A program made the translations under genes and the position numbers. From contig JACKAW010000001.1 of NCBI GenBank assembly GCA_020634885.1, positions 682,001 through 746,000 of the forward strand: DNA of 64,000 nt. The letters are read 5' to 3'. Shown in pieces: positions 52,090-60,620 of this stretch. The number at the start of each line of letters is the position of its first letter. The first letter of the stretch is position 1. A model generated the notes under the pieces. It searched no databases and had not been told where the DNA came from. It saw only the letters and a list, made by a program, of their open reading frames with translations. The DNA comes from Anaerolineales bacterium. GTDB lineage: Bacteria; Chloroflexota; Anaerolineae; Anaerolineales; Villigracilaceae.

Positions 52090-52749
52090 ATGTGGAAACA
52101 AGTTTACGCCTGGCTCGATGAACGACTGGGTCTCAACGACCTTTACACAAACCTGCTAGACCGCCCCGAACCCAAAACATCCTGGTGGAACACGCTCGGC
52201 TCAGCCAGCATGTTCCTTTTTATTTTACAGGGGTTCACCGGCATCTTCCTCACCGTTTATTACACCCCATCCCCAGACCACGCCTATGACTCCATCAACT
52301 ATATTATGGAAGGCGTGGCATTCGGCTGGCTCATTCGCGGCATTCACCATTGGGGCGCAACCCTCATGGTCCTGGTAGTCTTCATTCACATGCTGCGTGT
52401 GTTCTACACCGCCTCCTTCAAATACCCGCGTGAATTGACATGGCTGATCGGAATCGGTCTCTTTCTCACTACATTGGGCATGGGCTTCACCGGCTACCTC
52501 CTGCCGTGGAACCAGAAATCCTATTGGGCGACCACCGTCGGCACCCAGATCGCAGGAACCGTTCCCTTTGTCGGTGAGTTCATCCTAAAAGCCCTGCGCG
52601 GCGGACCCGACCTGAGCGCCCTCACTCTCCAGCGCTTCTTCTCCGCCCATATCTGGATAATCCCCGCCATCCTCGCCGCATTGATCGGAGTGCATCTTTA
52701 CCTCATCATCAAGCATGGTGAATCGCACTGGCCCAAGAAAGAAGATTAA
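52090..52749 (+). CDS. Cytochrome b N-terminal subunit
   Basis: A 219-residue cytochrome b6-type subunit with four helices. Conserved heme b His pairs are visible in IHHWGATLMVLVVFIHMLRV and FSAHIWIIPAILAALIGVHL, and GYLLPWNQKSYWATTVGTQI is the Qo-site signature. Cytochrome b is split here, as in b6f-like and some Chloroflexota and Gram-positive bc complexes. Follows the Rieske gene by 3 bp and precedes the C-terminal subunit by 9 bp. Confidence 0.95.
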   Translation: MWKQVYAWLDERLGLNDLYTNLLDRPEPKTSWWNTLGSASMFLFILQGFTGIFLTVYYTPSPDHAYDSINYIMEGVAFGWLIRGIHHWGATLMVLVVFIHMLRVFYTASFKYPRELTWLIGIGLFLTTLGMGFTGYLLPWNQKSYWATTVGTQIAGTVPFVGEFILKALRGGPDLSALTLQRFFSAHIWIIPAILAALIGVHLYLIIKHGESHWPKKED

Positions 52750-52758
52750 GGACGCGCC

Positions 52759-54129
52759 ATGGACGAGCAAACAAAAAAACAGATTAACGAACGGTACGAA
52801 CGCGAACTTGATAAAGGAGAACGCTTCTGGCCCGACAGCATCTTCAAAGATGTTGTCATGGCAGTTGGCATTTTCATTTTGCTAATTCTGCTGGCGAGTT
52901 TTGTCGGCATCCCCTTTGAACCCAAAGCCGACCCAAGCGATACCTCCTACATCCCCCGCCCGGAATGGTACTTCCTCTTCCTCTTCAAATTCCTCGCGCT
53001 CTACGGTCAGCTTCCACTCATCGGCAAAATCGAATGGCTCGCAACCGTACTCATACCCACCGTTGCACTTGGCGCACTCACCCTGCTGCCTTTCATTGAA
53101 AAAAGCCCAAACCGGCACTACAGCAAACGCGTACTGCCCATCACAATCATGAGTGTGATGGTTGTTGGCATTATCCTTCTAACCATGATGTCTGAAGTTC
53201 CCACCATTGCAGAAGACGGCTCAAAACTACTGGGAACGCTGCAAACCGTTGTTGGGATATTCATCCCCGTCGCCGCGTATGTCCTGCTGTATGTTTTCAA
53301 GAACAACAACCGCCTCATGATCTGGACGGCAAGCCTGTCCTCTGTTGCCATGATCCTGATCTCAGGGGTGGTTTTATCTCTTGCCCCCGCAAAGGAAATT
53401 GAAGAAACCCTCGTTGCTGCAACCCTGCCCGACCAGATCGTAGCCGGTCAGGACCTGTACTCCCTGCACTGCACCGAATGTCATGGTGATGATGGCTCAG
53501 TGGCGATCATTGAAGGCGTGGAAGGGCTCGAAGGCGAAAAGATCACCCCCATCAACAGCCGTGATGTACTCTACACCATCACCGACTCAGCCATGGGAGA
53601 AGTCATCGCCTACGGACGCCCCAACGCAGGCATGCCGCCCTTCGGCAAAACCTATGGCGGCGAACTCACCCGCAGTGAAATGGACTACATCATCATCTTC
53701 ATGCGCTACATGTGGGACGACCGCTTTGAAGCGCCAGAGATCAAACCGCTCTTCCCGCCGCTGGCAGATGGAGAAGTTCCCTCTTATGATGTTCACATTC
53801 AACCCATTGCAAAGCGCTATTGCATCTCCTGCCACCGTGAAGGCAAAGACAACAACAATTACCTGATGACTTCGTATGACGAGATACTCACCACAGGTGA
53901 TAATGCAGATCACAATGTGATCGCCGGAGACGAAAACTCCTATCTCTTGCAGGTCGTCAAACATCAAGCCATCATGAATCCAGACAACCCAAATGAAGAG
54001 ATGATCGGCGTAATGCCGCCCAACAAAACCCTCTCCGCAGACATCCTTGATGCCCTCACCCGCTGGATACTAAATGGAATGCCCCAAACCGCAGAAGATG
54101 CGGCGGCGCTCTCTACACCAGCACCATAA
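52759..54129 (+). CDS. Cytochrome b C-terminal half fused to two c-type heme domains
   Basis: A 456-residue fusion. The first part is a subunit IV-type cytochrome b segment (RPEWYFLFLFKFLALYGQLP, the PEWY motif) with about five helices. Residues 215-320 hold a c-type domain with CTECHGDDG and a late Met (NAGMPPFG). Residues 325-450 hold a second with CISCHREGKDN and MPPNKTL as probable axial Met; this second region resembles planctomycete-type cytochrome c domains. The fusion routes electrons from the Rieske protein straight into tethered cytochrome c. Followed by a terminator. Confidence 0.93.
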   Translation: MDEQTKKQINERYERELDKGERFWPDSIFKDVVMAVGIFILLILLASFVGIPFEPKADPSDTSYIPRPEWYFLFLFKFLALYGQLPLIGKIEWLATVLIPTVALGALTLLPFIEKSPNRHYSKRVLPITIMSVMVVGIILLTMMSEVPTIAEDGSKLLGTLQTVVGIFIPVAAYVLLYVFKNNNRLMIWTASLSSVAMILISGVVLSLAPAKEIEETLVAATLPDQIVAGQDLYSLHCTECHGDDGSVAIIEGVEGLEGEKITPINSRDVLYTITDSAMGEVIAYGRPNAGMPPFGKTYGGELTRSEMDYIIIFMRYMWDDRFEAPEIKPLFPPLADGEVPSYDVHIQPIAKRYCISCHREGKDNNNYLMTSYDEILTTGDNADHNVIAGDENSYLLQVVKHQAIMNPDNPNEEMIGVMPPNKTLSADILDALTRWILNGMPQTAEDAAALSTPAP

Positions 54130-54146
54130 TACACACAATAATTCTC

Positions 54147-54178
54147 AAAAAGCCGGAACATTTTGTTCCGGCTTTTTT
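54147..54178 (+). terminator. Terminator of the bc-complex operon
   Basis: AAAAAGCCGGAACA (54147-54160) pairs with TGTTCCGGCTTTTTT around TTT. T-run in the stem. 18 bp past the stop codon. Confidence 0.9.
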
Positions 54179-54255
54179 TATTGAACAAAAAAGAATCAAG
54201 AATTTCTACTTCTGGAAACAGGTACAATATCTAAAATTCAAAACATGGAGAACAC

Positions 54256-54591
54256 ATGAAAACAGAAAGCGGTCTTGAATATATCGAAATCGAAGCAGGA
54301 ACCGGAACCCAAGCCACAGCGGGGAAAACCGTCCACGTTCACTACACAGGCAAATTTCAAGATGGACGCGTCTTCGACAGTTCCATCGCACGCGGTGAAC
54401 CGCTCGCCTTCAAACTCGGAGCGGGTCAGGTCATCAAAGGCTGGGATGAAGGCATCGCATTGATGAAGGTCGGCGGCAAAGCCCAACTCATCATCCCCTC
54501 AAACCTCGCCTACGGCGAACGCGGCGCCGGTGGAGTCATCCCCCCCAATGCCACCCTGGTATTCGACGTTGAATTAGTAGATGTGAAGTAA
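54256..54591 (+). CDS. FKBP-type peptidyl-prolyl isomerase
   Basis: A 111-residue single FKBP domain. VHYTGKFQDGRVFDSSIARG, GAGQVIKGWDEGIALMKVGG and YGERGAGGVIPPNATLVFDV are the complete family blocks, including the active-site Tyr, Phe, Asp and Trp. No signal peptide, so it acts in the cytoplasm. GGAGAACAC precedes the ATG. Monocistronic by position. Confidence 0.97.
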   Translation: MKTESGLEYIEIEAGTGTQATAGKTVHVHYTGKFQDGRVFDSSIARGEPLAFKLGAGQVIKGWDEGIALMKVGGKAQLIIPSNLAYGERGAGGVIPPNATLVFDVELVDVK

Positions 54592-54615
54592 AAAATAATA
54601 CCCGACCCGGCACCC

Positions 54616-55434
54616 ATGACAGAACCAGAAAAAGAACGCTTCCCCTTCGGCGAAAATTGGCTCAACTTTCTAAACATTCTCTCCGAGGCACACATTGCCG
54701 AAGCAGAAAAATCCCTGCACACATTTCTAGGTGATTTTGACCTGAAAGGCAAACGTTTTCTCGATATCGGCTCCGGGTCGGGCTTGCACAGCCTTGCCGC
54801 ACGTAAATTGGGAGCAGATGTTCTTTCTTTTGACTACGACCTGCAATCTGTTGCCTGCACAAAGGAAGTAAAAAACCGTTACTTCCCAAATGACCCAACC
54901 TGGGAAGTTCAGCAAGGGTCGATCCTTGAACGGGACTATATCGAAAGCCTGGGGAAGTTCGATGTTGCATATGCCTGGGGCGTACTGCACCACACCGGCG
55001 TTTTATGGCAGGCGTTATACAACGCACAACTACCCGTAAAAGAAGATGGACTTTTGTTCGTGGCAATCTACAACGATCAAGGAATCATTTCGTCCACATG
55101 GAAGATCATAAAGCGCTTCTATTCCTCCGGTTGGCTTGGGCGATCCATCATGAGCCTGATCTTTTACCCGATCTTTTTCTTCTCTGGCTTACTCCTGGAT
55201 CTGATTCGCCTGCGTAACCCGGCAACTCGTTATTACGAACACAAAAAATACCGGGGCATGTCCCTTCTGCACGATTGGCGCGACTGGCTTGGGGGCTATC
55301 CCTATGAACCGGCAAAACCCGAAGCCATCATCAGTTTTTACCAAAATCTCGGATTCGAACTCATCCACCTCCTGCCGCCAGATATTGGTTTTGGAAATAA
55401 CCAGTTCCTTTTTCGTCGTATCAAGCACAAATAA
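54616..55434 (+). CDS. Class I SAM-dependent methyltransferase
   Basis: A 272-residue enzyme. LDIGSGSGLHSLAARKLGAD is motif I and AWGVLHHTGVLWQALYN the motif of the catalytic region; a hydrophobic insertion (FYPIFFFSGLLLDLIRL) could touch the membrane. No ribosome site is obvious for the ATG at 54616. Substrate unknown, but it opens a cluster with asparagine synthase, a second methyltransferase-like protein and a GT39 protein, suggesting a role in sugar or lipid methylation. Confidence 0.8.
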   Translation: MTEPEKERFPFGENWLNFLNILSEAHIAEAEKSLHTFLGDFDLKGKRFLDIGSGSGLHSLAARKLGADVLSFDYDLQSVACTKEVKNRYFPNDPTWEVQQGSILERDYIESLGKFDVAYAWGVLHHTGVLWQALYNAQLPVKEDGLLFVAIYNDQGIISSTWKIIKRFYSSGWLGRSIMSLIFYPIFFFSGLLLDLIRLRNPATRYYEHKKYRGMSLLHDWRDWLGGYPYEPAKPEAIISFYQNLGFELIHLLPPDIGFGNNQFLFRRIKHK

Positions 55435-55457
55435 TTCGGTAAAACAGGAGAACCCCC

Positions 55458-57353
55458 ATGTGTGGGATTTGCGGTATAGCGGTTTCGAGAAGCGGACCCC
55501 AGGTTTCTGAACGGCTGCTTCGAAAGATGAATGAGACCATCACGCATCGCGGGCCCGATGAAGATGGGTATTACGTGAACGACAAGGTTGGGCTGGCTTC
55601 GCGCCGGTTATCGATCATCGACCTTGCAAGCGGTACACAGCCCATTGAAAACGAAAATGGCTCGATTCGCATTGTATTTAACGGGGAAATATACAACTAC
55701 AAGGAACTTCGTAGTTATCTCGAAAAACACGATCATAATTTCAGAACCCAATCCGACACAGAAGTGATTCTTCACCTTTATGAAGAGTTTGGTGTAGATT
55801 GCCTTCAACATTTGGATGGGATATTTGGCATCGCCATTTGGAACGAGAATAAACAAGAATTGCTCCTGGCGCGCGACCGTATGGGTATTAAACCCATGTA
55901 CTACACCCACCTGCCAGATTGGCAATTCATATTTGGCTCCGAGATGAAAGCAATTCTCGCCAACCCGGCGGTGGAACGCAAGATTGACCTGATCGCCTTG
56001 AACGAATATCTATCCTACGAGTACGTCCCTACACCCAGAACCATCATCCGAAACGTCTGGCGCCTGGAAGCAGGGCACTACCTGCTCTTCAACCGGCGCG
56101 GGGTTGAGATACAAGCGTACGACAACTTAAGCTTTCGCCAAAGTGAGAGCCGCCCGCCCGTCCACTGGCGCGACTATTCCAATTCGCTGTATACCACGCT
56201 GCAATCGGCAGTCAAGCGGGAACTGGTCAGCGATGTACCCGTAGGTGTACTGCTCAGCGGCGGGTTGGATTCAAGCACCATTGCCGCATTAATGGTGGAC
56301 CTATATCCCGGCAAGGTGGAAAGCTTCACCATCGGTTTTGAAGAAGGCTCATTCGACGAATCAAAATATGCGCGAAAAGTTGCGCAACGGCTTAATACCC
56401 AACACAATGAAATGATCCTAACCAGCCGAAAAGCAGTGGATCTGCTTGGAGAAATCTCCGAGTTTTTGGATGAACCATTTGCAGACTCATCCATCATCCC
56501 CACGTATCTGCTTTCGCGTTTTGCACGGCAAAAGGTAAAGGTGGTACTGGGCGGTGATGGCGGCGACGAACTTTTTGCGGGATACCCCACGGTGATATCT
56601 CACCGGCTCATTGAATTATACGAACGGACGGTTCCCCGCTTTATCCGGTCATCCATTGCCCCCTACATCATGGACAGGTTGAAAGTCTCCTTTGATAATA
56701 TCAGCCTGGATTTTCGTTTGAGGCGGTTTCTTGCAGGGCGCGGCGTACCAATGATCGCCCGTCATCAACGCTGGCTCGGCTCATTTGTGGATGAAGAAAA
56801 GAAATTTCTACTGCAAAGCTGGGTTCACCCCGTCCTTCGGGAAACCTATCATCAATCCTTTGAATATGCCCGCAATAGCGACGCAAAGATCCCGCTCAAC
56901 CAGATCCTATTCAACGATTTGAAAACCTACCTCGAAGGCGATATTCTATACAAAGTGGATCGCGCGAGTATGGCGGCTTCACTGGAGGTACGTGTCCCAT
57001 TCCTCAACCGTGAAGTTGTCCAGTTTGCCAATAATCTGCCGCTTGAACTAAAACTGCATAATTTCACCGGTAAATTTCTCTTAAAGAAAATGATGCAGGG
57101 GCGGCTGCCTGATGAGATCATCAACCGTACCAAAAAGGGCTTTAATATGCCCGTGGCATACTGGCTTTCAGGTGACTTAAAAGAATTCCTGATGGATAGA
57201 TTTTCCCCATCCTTTATCAACCGTCAGGGTCTTTTCGACAGCGCCTATATTAAACAACTAACAGACGATCATTTTGAACACCGAAAAGATAACCGCAAAC
57301 TACTCTGGACGCTGCTGATGTTCCAGACCTGGTATCAACATTATATTGAATAG
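55458..57353 (+). CDS. asnB: Asparagine synthase, long form (AsnB/AsnO type)
   Basis: A 631-residue class II amidotransferase. MCGICGIA sets the catalytic Cys2; FNGEIYNYKELR, TDTEVILHLYEEFG and GDGGDELFAGYPTVI are the motifs, with LLSGGLDSSTIAALM the PP-loop near residue 265. It is the usual length for the glutamine-hydrolysing long form often found in polysaccharide or lipopolysaccharide clusters, where such enzymes amidate sugar acids. GGAGAACCCCC precedes the ATG at 55458. Compare the 494-residue copy at 4890-6374. Confidence 0.92.
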   Translation: MCGICGIAVSRSGPQVSERLLRKMNETITHRGPDEDGYYVNDKVGLASRRLSIIDLASGTQPIENENGSIRIVFNGEIYNYKELRSYLEKHDHNFRTQSDTEVILHLYEEFGVDCLQHLDGIFGIAIWNENKQELLLARDRMGIKPMYYTHLPDWQFIFGSEMKAILANPAVERKIDLIALNEYLSYEYVPTPRTIIRNVWRLEAGHYLLFNRRGVEIQAYDNLSFRQSESRPPVHWRDYSNSLYTTLQSAVKRELVSDVPVGVLLSGGLDSSTIAALMVDLYPGKVESFTIGFEEGSFDESKYARKVAQRLNTQHNEMILTSRKAVDLLGEISEFLDEPFADSSIIPTYLLSRFARQKVKVVLGGDGGDELFAGYPTVISHRLIELYERTVPRFIRSSIAPYIMDRLKVSFDNISLDFRLRRFLAGRGVPMIARHQRWLGSFVDEEKKFLLQSWVHPVLRETYHQSFEYARNSDAKIPLNQILFNDLKTYLEGDILYKVDRASMAASLEVRVPFLNREVVQFANNLPLELKLHNFTGKFLLKKMMQGRLPDEIINRTKKGFNMPVAYWLSGDLKEFLMDRFSPSFINRQGLFDSAYIKQLTDDHFEHRKDNRKLLWTLLMFQTWYQHYIE

Positions 57354-57360
57354 AGGTATT

Positions 57361-57948
57361 ATGACGTTTAAATCCACCTCCCGCAAATTGAACCTGGGTT
57401 CCGGCGAGTTTCTCAAAGAAGGCTTTATTAATGTGGATTATTACTCGAACTCCACCCCAGATATATCGCACAACTTGAACCAGTTACCCTACCCATTTGA
57501 GAATGATTATTTCGAACGGGTGGAGGCAGACCATGTATTCGAACATTTATATGAGCCTTTTCAAGTTATGCAGGAATTGCATAGGATCTGCGCCCCCGAA
57601 GCCATCATCCACATCCGGGTTCCGCATTTTTCACGAGGATTCACTCATGCCGACCACAAACGCGGCTTTGATGTGACCTTCCCTTATTATTTCAACCCGA
57701 AATTTGGTCCCGGGTATCAGGGAGTGCCCCTGGAACTTGTGAAAATGCGCCTGACCTGGTTTGCACAACCCTATATGAAAAAAAGTGTCATGCCTGCCAT
57801 CCTGGTGTGGATAGGACAAGGTATGGGGCTGGCAATCGACCTGCTGGCAAATCTTTCACCCTGGGTCTGCTCTCGGATATGGTGCTATTGGGTTGGCGGG
57901 TTTGAAGAGATCGAGTTTGTCTTTCGAGTGAAAAAGGGCGCCGCATGA
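57361..57948 (+). CDS. SAM-dependent methyltransferase-like protein
   Basis: A 195-residue protein starting MTFKSTSRKLNLGSGEFLKE, a DUF4942/methyltransferase type-11 look with KLNLGSGEF as a weak motif I and ADHVFEHLYEPFQVMQELHR as the catalytic helix. A C-terminal hydrophobic stretch (MPAILVWIGQGMGLAIDLLA) suggests membrane contact. Starts 7 bp after the asparagine synthase; the stop overlaps the GT39 start by 4 nt (ATGA). Confidence 0.75.
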   Translation: MTFKSTSRKLNLGSGEFLKEGFINVDYYSNSTPDISHNLNQLPYPFENDYFERVEADHVFEHLYEPFQVMQELHRICAPEAIIHIRVPHFSRGFTHADHKRGFDVTFPYYFNPKFGPGYQGVPLELVKMRLTWFAQPYMKKSVMPAILVWIGQGMGLAIDLLANLSPWVCSRIWCYWVGGFEEIEFVFRVKKGAA

Positions 57949-59444
57949 CCAGCACACCTAAAAAAGAGGCGGTCATTTTTACAACCTTGATCGTATTGGT
58001 AATTCTATTCAGGCTGCCAACATTAAACATACTATTGGATACAGACAGCAGCGCCAATGCCTTCCTTGCCCGTCAAATGATGCGGGGCGAAATTCTGTAC
58101 GATAAATTTCACACAGCTCATCACCTGCCAGGAATTTACTACACATTTCTGTTGGCTTTTCGCCTGTTTGGCGATTATCCCATCTCACCCAAATTATTAT
58201 TGATGGGTTTCATGCTGGCGGGCGCATGGCTTCTATATTTGCTTGGGCGTGATTTCTTTGATGAACAAACAGGCTTGCTCAGCGCGTTCTTTTATGTTCT
58301 TGCCACTTCCCAATTAAACCTGGCTGGCACCACTGCCGAAATGGAACATTTTGCCAATGTCCCAATGATCGCAACCGTATTTTTGTTCTTTACCCTGCAT
58401 AAAAAAAATGCTTCACCGCTGAACTTCATCTGGGTTGGCGTTCTTGGAGCGGTCGCCATTTTATACAAGATCATTTTTATCCCGTCTCTTTTTGCTGTTG
58501 GCTTTGCAATTCTGCTTGCAGCCTGGCTCGAAAGGAAAGAAAAGGGCACGCTACAAAAGGCTGTTCTCAGGTTGGGGATGATCGGTATCGGGGTTGCGAT
58601 TCCGCTTTTTTTGGTGGCGGGTTATTTTGCGGCATTGGGGTTGTGGGAACGGTTCATACTACTCTTCAAACTGGGTTTCCAATATACAGCCGACCAGACC
58701 CTGATAATCCATTTCCCGAAGCCGTTCGGTTTTCCGCTTTTCATGCTGGCAATGAACAACATTGTCTTGTTGGTGGTCGCCGCGTTGGGCATGTATCGGC
58801 TAATACGCCGTTCACTTCCAGCAAAAAATACATCAAGTCAAGTTGATTTAACCCTGCTGGCATGGTTGATTGCTTCCCTTTTTCTGGCAGGATTTCGCGG
58901 CGGGGGCTATCAGCACTATGTATTGATCGTCATCCCTCCGCTTGTTTTGACCACGGCAATCGAAATCACAACAAGCTATCAGCGTTGGAAAAAAGCCCAC
59001 CTTGTAAGAACAGCCAAAATCGGGGCAGGAACCGTTATTGTTCTGATCCTTTTGAATTTTCTATGGGGAAATTTCAACCTGTACCGGTACTACATCCCTG
59101 GTATTCCAAACAGGGAGACCTCTTTCCCTGCCATACAGGCGCAACAATTTGAACTATTTGATTACATCAAGGCGCACACATCTCCTGATGATTTTATCTA
59201 TGTATGGGATATCAATGTGCAGCCGTATTATTATGCGGATAGGCTTCCTCCCATTGATATTCTTTGGGCTTCATATGTCTCTGCCACTGGGGCGCCTGAA
59301 AGAATTTTCGACCCAAATACAAAATACATCATCGTGGCAGATGAGCAATTTTTTTTCAGACCCGAATGGCTGCGCGATGGACTGGCGCAATATTATGTTT
59401 TGGAAACAAGCATCCATACAACTGAGCTATACCGCCGCAAGTAA
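57945..59444 (+). CDS. GT39/ArnT-type membrane glycosyltransferase
   Basis: A 499-residue protein with about 10-12 helices. LLDTDSSANAFLARQMMRGE is the extracellular loop with the acidic residues typical of PMT/ArnT-type GT-C enzymes (Asp in the first loop), and GEILYDKFHTAHHLPGIYYT is the following loop. It transfers a sugar from a polyprenyl-phosphate donor to a protein, lipid or glycan at the outer face. Overlaps the previous gene by 4 nt. Last gene of the cluster. Confidence 0.85.
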   Translation: MTSTPKKEAVIFTTLIVLVILFRLPTLNILLDTDSSANAFLARQMMRGEILYDKFHTAHHLPGIYYTFLLAFRLFGDYPISPKLLLMGFMLAGAWLLYLLGRDFFDEQTGLLSAFFYVLATSQLNLAGTTAEMEHFANVPMIATVFLFFTLHKKNASPLNFIWVGVLGAVAILYKIIFIPSLFAVGFAILLAAWLERKEKGTLQKAVLRLGMIGIGVAIPLFLVAGYFAALGLWERFILLFKLGFQYTADQTLIIHFPKPFGFPLFMLAMNNIVLLVVAALGMYRLIRRSLPAKNTSSQVDLTLLAWLIASLFLAGFRGGGYQHYVLIVIPPLVLTTAIEITTSYQRWKKAHLVRTAKIGAGTVIVLILLNFLWGNFNLYRYYIPGIPNRETSFPAIQAQQFELFDYIKAHTSPDDFIYVWDINVQPYYYADRLPPIDILWASYVSATGAPERIFDPNTKYIIVADEQFFFRPEWLRDGLAQYYVLETSIHTTELYRRK

Positions 59445-59540
59445 CCAGTTTGCAAAATTCAAACCCTTGAGGTTTTGTATACGCAGATAAAAAGTTCAGA
59501 AATGTAAGTCTCTGGGCAGGCATTCCCTGAGTTATTAAGA

Positions 59541-59569
59541 TTGTTTTACCTGACAAACTATCTTATACT
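59541..59569 (+). promoter_or_regulatory. Promoter of the binding lipoprotein operon
   Basis: TTGTTT (59541-59546), a 17-bp spacer and TATACT (59564-59569). GGAGAAGG lies 3-10 nt before the ATG at 59600. The predicted leader is about 24 nt. Confidence 0.6.
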
Positions 59570-59599
59570 TGTACGAAATCACACGAACTGGAGAAGGAT

Positions 59600-60619
59600 A
59601 TGGCTCTCAACACGCGTTCTTTCCACTCAAAGGGTTCTTTCCATTCAATTGTTCTATTGTGCGTACTGGCGCTCATTGGGAGCAGTTGCAGCGCAGCCCA
59701 GCAGTCTCCCCCTTCCGAAGAAATACCATCTGCAAATCCATCCTGCAAAGAACCGCTTGCAAGGGTCGTTATGATCATTCACGGCAACTTGAAGACAAGC
59801 GCATTTTGGCCGGATGTGGCGCAAGGGGCTGTAGAATCCGCGTATGATAACTGCATCCATCTGGAAGTGAATGACCTTGAGAACAGCGATTACGACAAAA
59901 TGTCGGGGCTGATCGTAGATGCTGCTGCCTCCAAACCAGACGGTGTGATCATATCGCTGCCAAATGTTACAAAGTTACAACCTGCCATAAAAAAACTGGA
60001 AGAAAACAATATTCCATTTGTGGTGATCAATGCAGGTTCAGAAGATGCAAAAAATATGGGGGCGTTAGCCTTTGTGGGGCAAAAGGATGAATACAACGCT
60101 GGTTATAAAGCAGGTGAGCAAATGGCAGAAGCTGGAGTACGGCATGCATACTGCATTAACCTACAGCCGCAAAACAAAACATCCACCCAACGGTGTGAAG
60201 GGTTTATCGATGCGATCAAATCCAAGGGCGGGAGCGCACAAGTATTGGTGGTCGAAAGATCTGACCCTGGAGCCGCAGATCGGATCAAATTGGCCCTGGA
60301 GCTTGCCCCCGAGACTGACGGTATTTTTGCCACCGCAGAACTACCCATCATTCAAGATGCCATCAAAGACATGGGAATGCAAGATACGACCTCGTTCGCT
60401 TATTTCGACTTTAGCCCAAAATCATATGATGCAATTCAATACGAAAACATGTTGTTCGCTGCGGGGCAGGGACCGTATAAACAGGGATACTGTGCGATAT
60501 CTATTCTGAGTTCCTACTTTTTGACGCCTGATGCAACCTATAAAGAAGTGATAACAGGTCCGGTGTTTATTACCCGGGAGAACTACCAAGATACTCAAAC
60601 GGGAGGCGATTGTAAATAA
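59600..60619 (+). CDS. Periplasmic sugar-binding-like lipoprotein
   Basis: A 339-residue exported protein. Residues 1-30 look like a signal with a lipobox-type Cys30 (LIGSSC). The body is a periplasmic-binding-protein type I fold: ARVVMIIHGNLKTSAFWPDV, DGVIISLPNVTKLQPAIKKL, NIPFVVINAGSEDAKNMGAL and RCEGFIDAIKSKGGSAQVLV are strands and hinge regions of the sugar-binding group. No ABC transporter follows; instead the next gene is a Cache/channel-like protein starting 1 bp after this stop. A ligand-binding partner of that protein is more likely than transport. Confidence 0.82.
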   Translation: MALNTRSFHSKGSFHSIVLLCVLALIGSSCSAAQQSPPSEEIPSANPSCKEPLARVVMIIHGNLKTSAFWPDVAQGAVESAYDNCIHLEVNDLENSDYDKMSGLIVDAAASKPDGVIISLPNVTKLQPAIKKLEENNIPFVVINAGSEDAKNMGALAFVGQKDEYNAGYKAGEQMAEAGVRHAYCINLQPQNKTSTQRCEGFIDAIKSKGGSAQVLVVERSDPGAADRIKLALELAPETDGIFATAELPIIQDAIKDMGMQDTTSFAYFDFSPKSYDAIQYENMLFAAGQGPYKQGYCAISILSSYFLTPDATYKEVITGPVFITRENYQDTQTGGDCK

Positions 60620-60620
60620 T

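Noticed and set aside
59445..59599. Small gene between the GT39 gene and the lipoprotein gene
   Set aside because: Only short frames without a ribosome site; the gap is explained by the promoter.
59600..60619. Part of a sugar ABC transporter
   Set aside because: No ATPase or permease gene follows; the next gene is the Cache/channel-like protein.
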